NCBI RefSeq assembly: GCF_032197885.1
Contig: NZ_CP134159.1
Location: 2,108,001 to 2,172,000 of the forward strand
Length of the DNA: 64,000 nucleotides
DNA from: Levilactobacillus namurensis
GTDB taxonomy: Bacteria; Bacillota; Bacilli; Lactobacillales; Lactobacillaceae
Reading direction: 5' to 3'
A program made the translations under genes and the position numbers. Numbering within the stretch: the first letter of the stretch is position 1; every line of letters starts with the position of its first letter. This document shows, piece by piece, positions 1-7,825 of the stretch. Under the pieces are notes generated by a model. It was given only the letters and a program-made list of their open reading frames with translations, did no database searches and had not been told where the DNA came from.

Positions 1-164
1 AGCCCCTCCTGTTCCCAGTCATCCCCGTCATGCCCCGGAATATAATAAACCCGTTGAAGCTTGGTGAGGACGGGACGGTAACGGTTGAACAAGAGACGAA
101 GTGCCGGTGAGTTGGGATCCCGTTGAATCGTGGCAATTAACTGGTCATCATTAAACGTGGTCAT
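1..164 (-). CDS. Sigma-70 family factor, SigH/ComX-like (N-terminal part only)
   Basis: The first 54 codons of a gene that runs off the left edge. The visible protein starts MTTFNDDQLIATIQ and carries a stretch like sigma region 2 (LLFNRYRPVLTKLQ, then DDWEQEG). In lactobacilli a SigH/ComX-like factor follows rae1, rlmB, mrnC and cysS, which is the order here. The ATG is preceded by AGGAGG with 7 nt spacing. That ribosome binding site lies inside the 3' arm of an 18-bp hairpin, so expression looks gated. Factors of this type control competence-like genes; the target set cannot be read from the window. Confidence 0.75.
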   Translation of the reverse strand, partial: MTTFNDDQLIATIQRDPNSPALRLLFNRYRPVLTKLQRVYYIPGHDGDDWEQEG

Positions 165-212
165 AAAAAAGCCTCCTAGCTAAACTGAATATTCTCAGTT
201 TAGCTAGGAGGC
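165..212 (-). terminator. 18-bp perfect hairpin with U-tract, also hiding the sigma factor RBS
   Basis: Positions 171-188 and 195-212 are perfect reverse complements around a 6-nt loop. Read on the minus strand the stem is followed by six T residues and then the ATG at 164. It has the form of an intrinsic terminator between rae1 and the sigma gene, but the AGGAGG that serves the sigma gene is part of the 3' arm. Confidence 0.85.
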
Positions 213-238
213 TCCGGGAAATGAAGCGAACGAACGTT

Positions 239-805
239 TTACCGTCGTTTCTTCTTCGACTTTGATCGCCCAATCGATTCTGGTTGGTCCATCAATTGAT
301 CCCGTAATTTTTCCAGTTTATAGAGTTGCTGATCGTTCCAGGGGGACTTACGCACCAGACCGCGGTCCGCAAATTCACGGGCCGTCTGGTTGACCTCGTT
401 CTTGGCCCGTTCAATGTCCCGTAACAGTTCCCCCGCCGGAATCCGCAGCGCGCCTTCCGAGAAGATGGTCCATTGCTCGGCCTGGTCACTGGTCGCGACC
501 GTAACCTGGGTGAAGCGGGTCTGAAGTTCCTTGGCCAGCTTTTCGATATAGCTGTCGGCCGTCTCATCCCGGTTGGTCCAGATGACCTGTAGATCATACT
601 GCTTATAACTCTTCGAGATGCCGGGCACGTACATGGCATCGAAGACCACGTAAATCTCCGCATCCCGTAACTTATGATAATTAGCCAGCATGTTGAGCAA
701 CTGGTCGCGCGCCTCCGGTAACCGATCATTTAGCTTTAGCCGGTTGAGTTCAGGCCAGTTGCCGATCATGTTGTACGCATCGACAATTAGAATATCTTTT
801 TTAAT
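239..805 (-). CDS. rae1: Rae1/YacP-type NYN-domain ribosome-associated endoribonuclease
   Basis: A NYN (PIN-like) domain protein of about 188 aa. In Bacillus this family cleaves mRNA in the ribosomal A site. The N-terminus reads KKDILIVDAYNMIGNWPEL, which contains the acidic active-site Asp of the family, and the tail is Lys/Arg-rich (GRSKSKKKRR). The first ATG in frame (767-769) falls after that Asp and would remove it. Extending upstream gives no ATG, GTG or TTG before a stop; the natural start position is an ATT at 803-805. Either a rare ATT start is used or a 1-nt change in the GGG at about 806-811 has broken the frame from an ATG further up (MGEE-IKKDIL). It lies 26 bp after rlmB. Confidence 0.75.
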   Translation of the reverse strand: MKKDILIVDAYNMIGNWPELNRLKLNDRLPEARDQLLNMLANYHKLRDAEIYVVFDAMYVPGISKSYKQYDLQVIWTNRDETADSYIEKLAKELQTRFTQVTVATSDQAEQWTIFSEGALRIPAGELLRDIERAKNEVNQTAREFADRGLVRKSPWNDQQLYKLEKLRDQLMDQPESIGRSKSKKKRR

Positions 806-831
806 TTCCCTCGCCCATTTCTGCTAAAAGC

Positions 832-1590
832 TTAGTGTTGTACCGGGTGCCGCGAGTTAAAGCCTTGGTACATCAAGAGTCCCGCCGCCACACTGGCGTT
901 CAGACTTTGGACCGTGCCGACCATCGGGATGGTCAACGTCTGGTCGACCGTTTCCTTCAGCAAGCGCGAAATGCCCTTACCTTCGTTCCCGATGATCAGA
1001 CCCACGGCGCCCTTGGCGTTCCAGTCTCGGTAATCGGTCCCGGCCATGTCGGTCCCAAAGATCCACATGCCCCGCTTCTTCAAGTCATTGACCGTGTTGA
1101 CCAAGTTGGTCACCCGGGCTACGGGCACCGTTTCGATGGCGCCCGTAGAGGTCTTAGCAACCGTGGAGGTCAAGCCGACCGCGCGGCGCTTGGGGATAAT
1201 CACACCGTGCACGCCACTGGCATCCGCCGTCCGTAAGATGGACCCCAGATTATGGGGGTCCTCGACGTTATCCAGGATCAAGAAGAAGGGTTCCTCGCCC
1301 TTCTTCTGGGCGTTGGCGTAGAGGTCATCGATACTGGCGTAGTCAAAGGCTGCAACCCCTAAGGCGACCCCTTGGTGGTTCTGGTGGTCCGTCAACTGGT
1401 CCAGCTTCTGCTTCGGCACTTCGGAGATGACCAGGTGCCGCCGTTGCGCCAGCTGACGAATCTCATCGATGGCTTCCGACTTCAACCCGCTCTGCAAGAA
1501 GACCTTGTTGATGGCCTGCTGACTGCGCAGAGCCGCCACGGCTGGGTGGCGCCCAATCACGAAATCAATCTGTTCGCGTTCTTCTGTCAT
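832..1590 (-). CDS. rlmB: 23S rRNA (guanosine-2'-O-)-methyltransferase RlmB, TrmH/SPOUT family
   Basis: 252 aa from the ATG at 1590 ([18 protein letters not shown]). Family members methylate the 2'-OH of a guanosine in 23S rRNA using SAM. The N-terminal substrate-binding domain carries the GRHPAV start, and the three SPOUT motifs are all present: NVEDPHNLGSILRTAD, LIIGNEGKGI and IPMVGTVQSLNASVAAG. The ATG overlaps the mrnC stop as TAATG, so the two are translationally coupled. A start 12 codons further upstream is open but would lie inside mrnC and has no ribosome binding site. Confidence 0.93.
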   Translation of the reverse strand: MTEEREQIDFVIGRHPAVAALRSQQAINKVFLQSGLKSEAIDEIRQLAQRRHLVISEVPKQKLDQLTDHQNHQGVALGVAAFDYASIDDLYANAQKKGEEPFFLILDNVEDPHNLGSILRTADASGVHGVIIPKRRAVGLTSTVAKTSTGAIETVPVARVTNLVNTVNDLKKRGMWIFGTDMAGTDYRDWNAKGAVGLIIGNEGKGISRLLKETVDQTLTIPMVGTVQSLNASVAAGLLMYQGFNSRHPVQH

Positions 1591-2000
1591 TATTCCGTTC
1601 GCCCCGCTTCCACTTGTTGGATGCACCAGTTGCTGAGTTCATCGACCCGATCCTGCCGACCACTGAGGTCGAGGTAGCCCATCAAGGCTTCAAATCCGGT
1701 GGAGATCCGGTAGGTCACCACGTCAGTATTCTTGGCATGGGTGTAACTCTTCGCGTTCCGGCCCCGTTTGAAGATGGTCCATTCGTCATCGCTTAGGATG
1801 CCATCCTGTTCCATCAAGGCAATCAAGGCTGCTTGCGCCTTAGCCGAAACGTAGTGGGTCGCCGTGCGTTGTAAATGGTTGGGCTTCGCGAGTCCTTCCT
1901 TGATCAGGTGCCGCCGAATGATCACTTCGTAGGTGGCATCCCCCAGGTAGGCCAACGCCACCCCGTTAAGTTGCTGATAATCAGTTGCTGTATTTGTCAT
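1590..2000 (-). CDS. mrnC: Mini-ribonuclease III (23S rRNA maturation)
   Basis: 136 aa with a single RNase III catalytic domain and no double-stranded RNA-binding domain, as in Mrn[10 protein letters not shown] holds the first acidic motif and GFEALMGYL the second. In Bacillus the enzyme trims both ends of 23S rRNA precursors. The ATG at 2000 is served by AAAGG seven nt upstream and overlaps the cysS stop (TAATG). An ATG six codons further up (MAKGKL) has no better signal. Order cysS-mrnC-rlmB-rae1 is a conserved Firmicutes translation operon. Confidence 0.93.
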   Translation of the reverse strand: MTNTATDYQQLNGVALAYLGDATYEVIIRRHLIKEGLAKPNHLQRTATHYVSAKAQAALIALMEQDGILSDDEWTIFKRGRNAKSYTHAKNTDVVTYRISTGFEALMGYLDLSGRQDRVDELSNWCIQQVEAGRTE

Positions 2001-3412
2001 TAATTTACCTTTCGCCAACGCGTCCCTTGGGGCGTGTCTTCTAGAATAATTCCTTGATTCTTCAATTGTTCCCGAATCTCATCACTACGCTGGAAATTCC
2101 GGCCTTGCCGCGCTTGGACCCGTTCCTGGATCAACGCTTCAATGTGGTCGTCATCCAACGCCGTTGCGGCGGTTAATTTTACACCGAAGACGTCCAACAA
2201 TTCAACCAGTGTCTGGCGCATGAACTCAACGGTCCCCTTGAAGACGACCGGCCGTTCCGCGTAGACGTTGCCTAAACGGGCCAGATCGTAAACCTTCGAG
2301 ATCCCATTTTGCACGTTGAAATCGTCGTCCATGGCGTCGATGTAATCCGCGACTAATTGGCGTGTTTCCTGTTCCGTCTTGGGGTCGTTGCCGTCTTCGG
2401 CGTCCTTGAGCCGATAGCCCATGTTGTCGTACGCCGTCTGTAGCCGTTCCAAGTTCCGGGCTGCGGTGTCCATGTTGGTCTGCGTGTACTGAATCGGCCG
2501 CCGGTACTGGGTGGTCGCCATGAAGAAGCGCAACGTCTGTGGGTTGACCTTCTGAATCAGGTCGTGGACCGTCACAAAGTTCCCCAAGGACTTACTCATC
2601 TTCTGGTTCTCATCGCCAACCGTGACGAACCCGTTGTGCAGCCAGTAATGCACGAACGGCTTGCCCGTTTCCGCCTCACTCTGCGCGATCTCATTCTCAT
2701 GATGCGGAAAGGCTAAGTCCTCGCCCCCACCATGGATGTCGAAGGTGTCTCCCAGGTAGTGGGTCGACATCACGGAACACTCGATGTGCCAGCCCGGCCG
2801 ACCCGCGCCCCAAGGCGAAGGCCAAGAGATTTCGCCCGGCTTAGCACCCTTCCACAGCGCAAAGTCGATTGGATCTTCCTTGCGCGCCGTCTCTTCATCG
2901 TTGGTGTGTTGGGAAGCCCCTTCTTCGAGTTCCGCAATGTTCTGATGTGACAACTTCCCATAGTCCGCAAATTTGTGGGCCCGGTAATAGACGTCCCCGG
3001 CGACCGGGTAAGCGTAGCCCTTGGTGATCAAGGTTTCAATGAAGCTAATAATCTCTGGAATAAAATTCGTGGCGCGTGGATTGGCCGTAGCGGGTTGAAT
3101 GTTTAACGCCGCGGTATCTTCCTTGTACGCCTTGATGAACTTATCCCCCAATTGGGGCACGGTAATGCCTTCCTTGTGGGCCTCGTTGATCATCTTGTCA
3201 TCGACGTCCGTAAAGTTGGAGACGTACTTCACTTGGTATCCCCGGTATTCAAAATACCGCCGAATGGTATCAAAGGCGATTGCACTGCGGGCGTTCCCAA
3301 TGTGGATGTAATTGTAAACGGTCGGGCCACACACGTACATGTTGACCACCCCTGGTGTGATGGGTTCAAATGTTTCTTTCTGACGTGTCATGGTATTAAA
3401 AACTTTGAGCAT
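2000..3412 (-). CDS. cysS: Cysteinyl-tRNA synthetase
   Basis: 470 aa class I aminoacyl-tRNA synthetase that charges tRNA-Cys. Visible signatures are Cys28 in CGPTVYN, the HIGH-type motif IHIGNARS at about 36-43, the zinc and substrate site [17 protein letters not shown], and [16 protein letters not shown] lies 7-8 nt before the ATG at 3412. It heads an operon with mrnC, rlmB and rae1, each overlapping or nearly overlapping the next. In many relatives gltX and cysS are adjacent. Here a small gene, two repeats and an insertion sequence lie between them. There is no T-box-like leader. Confidence 0.97.
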   Translation of the reverse strand: MLKVFNTMTRQKETFEPITPGVVNMYVCGPTVYNYIHIGNARSAIAFDTIRRYFEYRGYQVKYVSNFTDVDDKMINEAHKEGITVPQLGDKFIKAYKEDTAALNIQPATANPRATNFIPEIISFIETLITKGYAYPVAGDVYYRAHKFADYGKLSHQNIAELEEGASQHTNDEETARKEDPIDFALWKGAKPGEISWPSPWGAGRPGWHIECSVMSTHYLGDTFDIHGGGEDLAFPHHENEIAQSEAETGKPFVHYWLHNGFVTVGDENQKMSKSLGNFVTVHDLIQKVNPQTLRFFMATTQYRRPIQYTQTNMDTAARNLERLQTAYDNMGYRLKDAEDGNDPKTEQETRQLVADYIDAMDDDFNVQNGISKVYDLARLGNVYAERPVVFKGTVEFMRQTLVELLDVFGVKLTAATALDDDHIEALIQERVQARQGRNFQRSDEIREQLKNQGIILEDTPQGTRWRKVN

Positions 3413-3451
3413 CCCGAGGCTCCTTTCACGTTTCTCATCAATATTAGTTCC

Positions 3452-3460
3452 ATTGTAGCA
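3452..3460 (-). promoter_or_regulatory. Extended -10 promoter candidate for cysS operon
   Basis: On the minus strand TGCTACAAT lies about 45 bp upstream of the cysS ATG: a TG-extended -10 (TACAAT). No good -35 is visible 16-18 bp upstream. Confidence 0.4.
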
Positions 3461-3588
3461 TAACCACCCCGAAACCTAGAAACTGAAAGTGGCGGAACTC
3501 ACCGCGCTGACGGTTTCTTTACAAAATCATTGAAAAGGTTGACCGTTACGCCCAACTGGAAACTGGTCTTCGGTCGACCACCGTTCCG

Positions 3589-3807
3589 TTAAAATCCCAA
3601 GGGTCCCGGAAAACCACCGCGCTGAATCGACTTTAATTCCCGCTGAAACTGGTCCACGTAGGCGCGCAACGAGGCCGCGTCAACTTCCAGGTTCCCCGCC
3701 TGGTGACTCGCCGTGACCCGACCATCCTCAATTAACCGCTGCAGACTAGCCGGCGTATGCTTCATCCCATTTTGCTGTAAAAACCGTAACGCTGCTTGCT
3801 GATCCAT
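3589..3807 (-). CDS. Small helix-turn-helix-like protein of unknown function
   Basis: 72 aa from the ATG at 3807, which has GGAGG 7 nt upstream. The frame stays open for 38 more codons, but those run into an intergenic repeat element and look non-coding. The protein (MDQQAALRFLQQNG..., LIEDGRVTASHQAG..., ASLRAYVDQFQ) has the layout of small excisionase/MerR-like DNA-binding domains: a helix, a turn, an RLIEDGRV-type recognition segment, and a final helix. No partner gene is adjacent. The role is unknown. Confidence 0.6.
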   Translation of the reverse strand: MDQQAALRFLQQNGMKHTPASLQRLIEDGRVTASHQAGNLEVDAASLRAYVDQFQRELKSIQRGGFPGPLGF

Positions 3808-3864
3808 CTGCCATCCTCCTCTGAAATTCAAAGCTCTGTTTAGCTGATACACTGATCGTACCAT

Positions 3865-4021
3865 CCGCCTTACCGGGCGTCCAGACAGGGCTGGAACGCC
3901 GTGGGCGCAACTTCGAGCCAAAGAGCGGTCTCGAAGGTTGACCTTATTCTAAGCTGGCTGAGAAACGCCAACTAAGAATAATTTCATGGCTGAGCCCTGT
4001 CTGGACGCCCTCACGGCTCAC
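3865..4021 (-). repeat. Structured intergenic repeat, class I, copy E1
   Basis: 157 bp. Read on the minus strand it begins GTGAGCCGTGAGGGCG and ends CGCCCGGTAAGGCGG. The closing helix is 18 bp and perfect (3875-3892 with 3993-4010). Inside are two hairpins, the second with CTTCGAG/CTCGAAG arms and the conserved GCTCTTTGG loop shared with copy E4. It is head-to-head with copy E2. Confidence 0.85.
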
Positions 4022-4063
4022 AATAGTGGCATACATTAGCTATCAATCAGGTGAAATACTAAC

Positions 4064-4220
4064 GTGAGGCCCCGGTAGCCGATAGGGCTCAGCCGGTGAC
4101 ATTGGCGTTGGCTGAGGGGGCTTCTCAGCCTAGGCCAAGGCCGAGTTTCAAGACTCACGGGTTGGGTGAGGCTTGAAATCGTGCCCACGGGCGTCACGGC
4201 CCTAGCGGCTGCCGGGGCCG
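4064..4220 (+). repeat. Structured intergenic repeat, class II, copy E2
   Basis: 157 bp beginning GTGAGGCCCCGG. The 22-nt arms 4068-4089 and 4198-4219 pair with only three imperfect positions. Inside are a hairpin centred on GGCTGAG...CTCAGCC and one with GTTTCAAG...CTTGAAAT arms, followed by the family motif CGTGCCCAC. It is 42 bp from E1 and points away from it. Closely related to copy E3. Confidence 0.85.
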
Positions 4221-4264
4221 GACTGACAACGCGGCTATTCATTTTCCCAAACAGGTAAAAATCA

Positions 4265-4310
4265 TACAAAAAATGTTACGACTCGCCCGAAGGCTAGCCG
4301 TAACATTTTT
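4265..4310 (-). terminator. Intrinsic terminator, originally that of gltX
   Basis: A 10-bp stem (4271-4280 with 4299-4308) encloses an inner GCC-CGAA-GGC hairpin and has A-runs on both sides, so it could work on both strands. On the minus strand it would directly follow gltX if the insertion element 4312-5774 were removed. Confidence 0.8.
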
Positions 4311-4311
4311 A

Positions 4312-5774
4312 GGTTCTACAATATCTGTTGTTGGTAATAGATTTTTATCTATTACTGATGACAGATTTTTTGTTTATCATTAGAATAAAAAAGCGGACAT
4401 CTCCCGTCCGTTAACTTGCTCCCACCACAGAATTAAGTCAAGAAAGGAAATGCCCTATGTCAAATGATACTACGAAAATGTTGTTAGGAATAGATGATGA
4501 ACACTTAATAATTGAGGAAGGACAAGTGGGTGATGATGGAGTGATTCGATTGGTGGGGTCCCTAAACTACACCCCCAAGGCATGCCGCAATTGTGGGATT
4601 ATCAATGATCACCAAATTATTGGCTATGGTTGGCGGAAGACCACCATTAGATTCGCAAAAACATTGGGCAGCACCGTTATCCTGTGTCTCAATCGGCGAA
4701 ACTTTCACTGTAAGGCTTGTCATACCAATTTCCTGGCGCAGACGAATGCGGTGCCGAAACACTGCACGATTTCAAATACGACCCGCAAACAATGCTTAGA
4801 AAAACTGACCGAACCGGTTTCGCTCAAACACATTGCCGATGAGTTATCCACTTCGGATTCATTCGTTGGTCGGCAGCTCTTGCGCGCTGAACGGGACTTT
4901 CAAACCAACTGGCACTATTTACCAAAAGTTCTCCTCATGGACGAAGTTAAAAGCACTAAGAGCGCCACCGACGCGATGAGCTTTGAATTTATGGATGCGG
5001 AAACCCACGAATTGATCGACCTGTTACCCTTTAGGACCATTTATCAGCTTCAAAAGTATTTCCAGCATTACGACCAGGCTGCGCGAGAAAATGTGAAAAT
5101 TATCGTCACCGATATGAACTATACCTATCCCAAATTGGTGGGGCAGATCTTTCCGAACGCCATCGTTGTCATCGATCCGTTCCACTTGGTTAACGCTTTA
5201 AATCGAGCTTTTAATAAGACGCGGGTGCGCCTCATGAAAACCCTGGCGACTTCCTCACGCGAGTATCACGCCCTAAAACGCTATTGGAAACTATTATTAA
5301 CGCCGGAAAATCACCTCAACTACGAAGCTTTCCGTAAGTGGACAAACTTCCCTTATCCAGCGACTGCCACTGATGTGGTTGATGCTTTATTGGACATTGA
5401 TCCCGAGCTCAAGCAAACTTACAACGTGATGAATCGGTTACGTGAAACCATCAAAAACCGTGATTGGCCCAACTATAATCAAGTATTCCATCACTTAGAG
5501 GGCTGCTCGGAAGAGATGTTGGCAACCCTCCAGACCCTAGCGACTCATCATGATGAAATTGGCAATACCTTTACTCACCATTACACCAACGGGCCCTTAG
5601 AAGGTTCAAACAACAAGATTAAAGTCATTAAACGCACTGGATTTGGTTACCGAAACTTCTTCAGATTCCGGCTAAGAGTGCTGTTCGCTTTTCGAGTTCA
5701 TACAAAAAGAGCTCTAATCACCAAGTGATTAGAACTCCAATATTTTGTTCACCAACAACAGTTGACGAAGAACC
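4312..5774 (+). mobile_element. ISL3-family insertion sequence, complete, 1463 bp
   Basis: The ends are imperfect inverted repeats that both start GGTTCT and share CTGTTGTTGGT. The element is flanked by a perfect 8-bp target duplication CATTTTTA (4304-4311 and 5775-5782), the size typical for the ISL3 family. It encodes one intact transposase. Duplication and intact frame suggest a recent insertion. The target is the edge of the gltX terminator. Confidence 0.95.
4457..5728 (+). CDS. ISL3-family transposase
   Basis: 423 aa, full length for the family. The N-terminus carries a zinc-ribbon-like pair (CRNCG at about 43-47, then CKAC) and a helix-turn-helix segment (SLKHIADELSTSDSFVG). The DDE catalytic acids are visible in LMDEVKS, IIVTDMNY and NGPLEGSNNKIK. 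The C-terminal signature is TGFGYRNFFRFRLRVL. GAAAGGAAA precedes the ATG by about 7 nt. No frameshift or stop, so the element is probably mobile. Confidence 0.96.
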   Translation: MSNDTTKMLLGIDDEHLIIEEGQVGDDGVIRLVGSLNYTPKACRNCGIINDHQIIGYGWRKTTIRFAKTLGSTVILCLNRRNFHCKACHTNFLAQTNAVPKHCTISNTTRKQCLEKLTEPVSLKHIADELSTSDSFVGRQLLRAERDFQTNWHYLPKVLLMDEVKSTKSATDAMSFEFMDAETHELIDLLPFRTIYQLQKYFQHYDQAARENVKIIVTDMNYTYPKLVGQIFPNAIVVIDPFHLVNALNRAFNKTRVRLMKTLATSSREYHALKRYWKLLLTPENHLNYEAFRKWTNFPYPATATDVVDALLDIDPELKQTYNVMNRLRETIKNRDWPNYNQVFHHLEGCSEEMLATLQTLATHHDEIGNTFTHHYTNGPLEGSNNKIKVIKRTGFGYRNFFRFRLRVLFAFRVHTKRALITK

Positions 5775-5792
5775 CATTTTTAGATTACTTCA

Positions 5793-7283
5793 TTAAGCAC
5801 CCAGTTGGTCCAAGGTTTCTTGGATGTGCTTCAAAGCCGTTTCCCGACCCACCAATTCGATGGATTCTGGTAATTCTGGCCCGTGCATTTCGTGGGTGAC
5901 GGCGATCCGAATCGGCATCCAAAGTTGCCGACCCTTGATACCCGTCTGTGCTTGAACCTTCTTGATCACGTGGAAGATTTCTACGGAGTCAAACAGGTCC
6001 AACTTGGCAACTTCTTCAGCGAAGGCCTTTAAGACCACTGGCGCCGTTTCGTTGCTGATTTCAGCCAACGCATCGCCCTCGACCTTTTCTGGTTCTTCAA
6101 AGAAGACCGAAGCCATGTCGTTGATTTGCGCCATGTAGCTCATTTGCCGCTTGTACAGGTTGATCAACTGACGCGCCCATTCGATTTCGGACGTGCTTGG
6201 GTTGGCTGGCAAATTACCGGCCTTGATCAACTGCTTCATGGCTAAGTCCGCGACCGTACTCTCGTCAGCGTCCTTGACGTAACGGTTGTTCAACCATTCC
6301 AGCTTATCCATATCGAAAGTGGCTGGCGACTTGCTCAAGCGCGTCTCGTCGTACATCTTGATGAATTGCTTACGCGTGAAGATCTCGTCTTCGCCGACCG
6401 GTGACCAGCCCAACAACAGAATGAAGTTGAACATGGCTTCTGGTAAGTAACCCAGATCCCGATATTGTTCGATAAATTGTAAGACAGATTCGTCCCGCTT
6501 GGACAACTTCTTACCCGTGTCCTTACTGATGATCAAGCTCATGTGGCCGAACTTAGGTGCTTCCCAACCAAAGGCTTGGTAGATCATCAATTGCTTAGGC
6601 GTGTTGGCTACGTGGTCATCGCCCCGGAAGACGTGACTGATTGCCATCTTGTGGTCATCAACCACCACGGCAAAGTTGTAGGTTGGCATCCCGTCACGCT
6701 TAGCGATGACGAAGTCCCCACCAATGGTATCGGAGTTGAAGGCCACGTGACCCTTAACCATGTCGTCCCATTCGAAGACTTCATTCTTAGGAACGCGGAA
6801 CCGGATAACCGGCTTCAAGCCCTTAGCCTTAGCGGCGTCGATAGCGGCTTGCCGTTCTTCATCGGACATGCCGGCATATTCGTATTCGTAATGTGGCATT
6901 TCGTTCCGGGCCTTTTGAGCTTCCCGGTCAGCTTGCAGTTCTTCTTCAGTCCGGTAAGATTCGTAAGCCTTACCTTCGTCCATCAGTTGTTGGATCAGGG
7001 GCGTGTAAATGTCACGCCGTTCGGATTGCCGGTAAGGACCGTAATCCCCACCAACATCGGGACCTTCGTCCCAATCCAGACCCAGCCACTTCAAGTTGTC
7101 CAACTGGCTCCGTTCACCGTCAGCGATGTTCCGCTTAGTATCCGTGTCTTCGATCCGAATAATAAACTTACCTTTGTTGTGGCGGGCAAACAGATAATTG
7201 AAAATTGCCGTCCGCGCGTTACCGATGTGCAGATGTCCAGTGGGGCTCGGAGCATAACGAACCCGAATCGCATTTTTAGCCAA
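5793..7283 (-). CDS. gltX: Glutamyl-tRNA synthetase
   Basis: 496 aa class I synthetase. HLHIG lies at residues 17-21 (after RYAPSPTG) and KLSKRDES near residue 260. In lactobacilli this enzyme usually also mischarges tRNA-Gln for the GatCAB amidotransferase; that is family knowledge, not seen here. The start codon is TTG (7281-7283), with AGAGG about 10 nt upstream. Its terminator has been moved 1.5 kb away by the ISL3-family insertion just after the stop codon. The 5' leader contains a CGCCGG/CCGGCG hairpin at about 7313-7340. Confidence 0.97.
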   Translation of the reverse strand: MAKNAIRVRYAPSPTGHLHIGNARTAIFNYLFARHNKGKFIIRIEDTDTKRNIADGERSQLDNLKWLGLDWDEGPDVGGDYGPYRQSERRDIYTPLIQQLMDEGKAYESYRTEEELQADREAQKARNEMPHYEYEYAGMSDEERQAAIDAAKAKGLKPVIRFRVPKNEVFEWDDMVKGHVAFNSDTIGGDFVIAKRDGMPTYNFAVVVDDHKMAISHVFRGDDHVANTPKQLMIYQAFGWEAPKFGHMSLIISKDTGKKLSKRDESVLQFIEQYRDLGYLPEAMFNFILLLGWSPVGEDEIFTRKQFIKMYDETRLSKSPATFDMDKLEWLNNRYVKDADESTVADLAMKQLIKAGNLPANPSTSEIEWARQLINLYKRQMSYMAQINDMASVFFEEPEKVEGDALAEISNETAPVVLKAFAEEVAKLDLFDSVEIFHVIKKVQAQTGIKGRQLWMPIRIAVTHEMHGPELPESIELVGRETALKHIQETLDQLGA

Positions 7284-7443
7284 ATTGGTTGCGCCTCTTT
7301 CTCGTTTTTTTGGTTAGCGCCGGGTCTCTCCGGCGTCTAACGACATGTTTTAAGTGTACAATGCCTACCACTAAAAATAAAGGGGTAGACTGGGATTGTT
7401 CCGAACTCGCAACTCGTGCCCAATGAAATAGTGGTATTAATCC

Positions 7444-7603
7444 GGTCCCGCCAGCCGATTGGCAGGGCCGTGACGCCAGTGGGCACGACTTTGAGCTTCG
7501 CCAAGAGCGCGAATCTCAAAGCTCGGCCTTAGCCTAAGGCCAGCAAACCACTGGCCTAACGCTAATGTCACCGGCTGGGCCCTATCGGCTGACGGGACCT
7601 CAC
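7444..7603 (-). repeat. Structured intergenic repeat, class II, copy E3
   Basis: 160 bp; on the minus strand it begins GTGAGGTCCCGTCAGCCG and shares with E2 the runs CAGCCGATAGGG and GGTGACATTAGCGTT (E2: GGTGACATTGGCGTT). The closing arms, an internal GGCCAG/CTGGCC hairpin and the GCTTTGAG/CTCAAAG hairpin are all recognisable. Head-to-head with E4 across 41 bp. Confidence 0.85.
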
Positions 7604-7644
7604 GTTGGTGCACAATACTGCGTGACATAATTGATCATGCTAAC

Positions 7645-7801
7645 GTGAGCCGTGAGGGCGGCCAGCTAGGGCTCAGCAGTGAAATTTGACTTGGACGACG
7701 TTTTTCAGTCGGCCTAGTCAAAGGCCCAGCTTCGAGACCGCTCTTTGGCTCGAAGTGGTGCCCACTGCGTTCCAGCCCTAGCTGGCCGCCCGGTAAGGCG
7801 G
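7645..7801 (+). repeat. Structured intergenic repeat, class I, copy E4
   Basis: 157 bp, same length and same head and tail as E1. The 18-bp closing helix is perfect (7656-7673 with 7774-7791) although its sequence differs from that of E1. Hairpin 3 arms are CTTCGAG (7730-7736) and CTCGAAG (7749-7755). It ends 25 bp before the stop codon of the convergent PIN/TRAM gene. Confidence 0.88.
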
Positions 7802-7825
7802 GTGACCTTCACCAGTTCTGAGCCG

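Noticed and set aside
835..1236. 133-codon open frame opposite rlmB
   Set aside because: Same reasoning: antisense shadow of a conserved gene.
3808..3921. N-terminal extension of the small HTH-like gene
   Set aside because: The extra 38 codons run into repeat E1 and have no ribosome binding site, while GGAGG precedes the ATG at 3807.
3865..4220. CRISPR array or tRNA cluster at the repeat pairs
   Set aside because: Repeats are about 157 bp, structured and in inverted orientation; there are no short regular direct repeats or spacers, and no tRNA fold.
6543..7340. 265-codon open frame on the plus strand opposite gltX
   Set aside because: It is fully antisense to gltX, lacks a ribosome binding site and has no protein-like motif; a by-product of the codon bias of gltX.
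7284..7343. T-box leader for gltX
   Set aside because: A hairpin is present but the T-box sequence and an antiterminator/terminator pair are missing.
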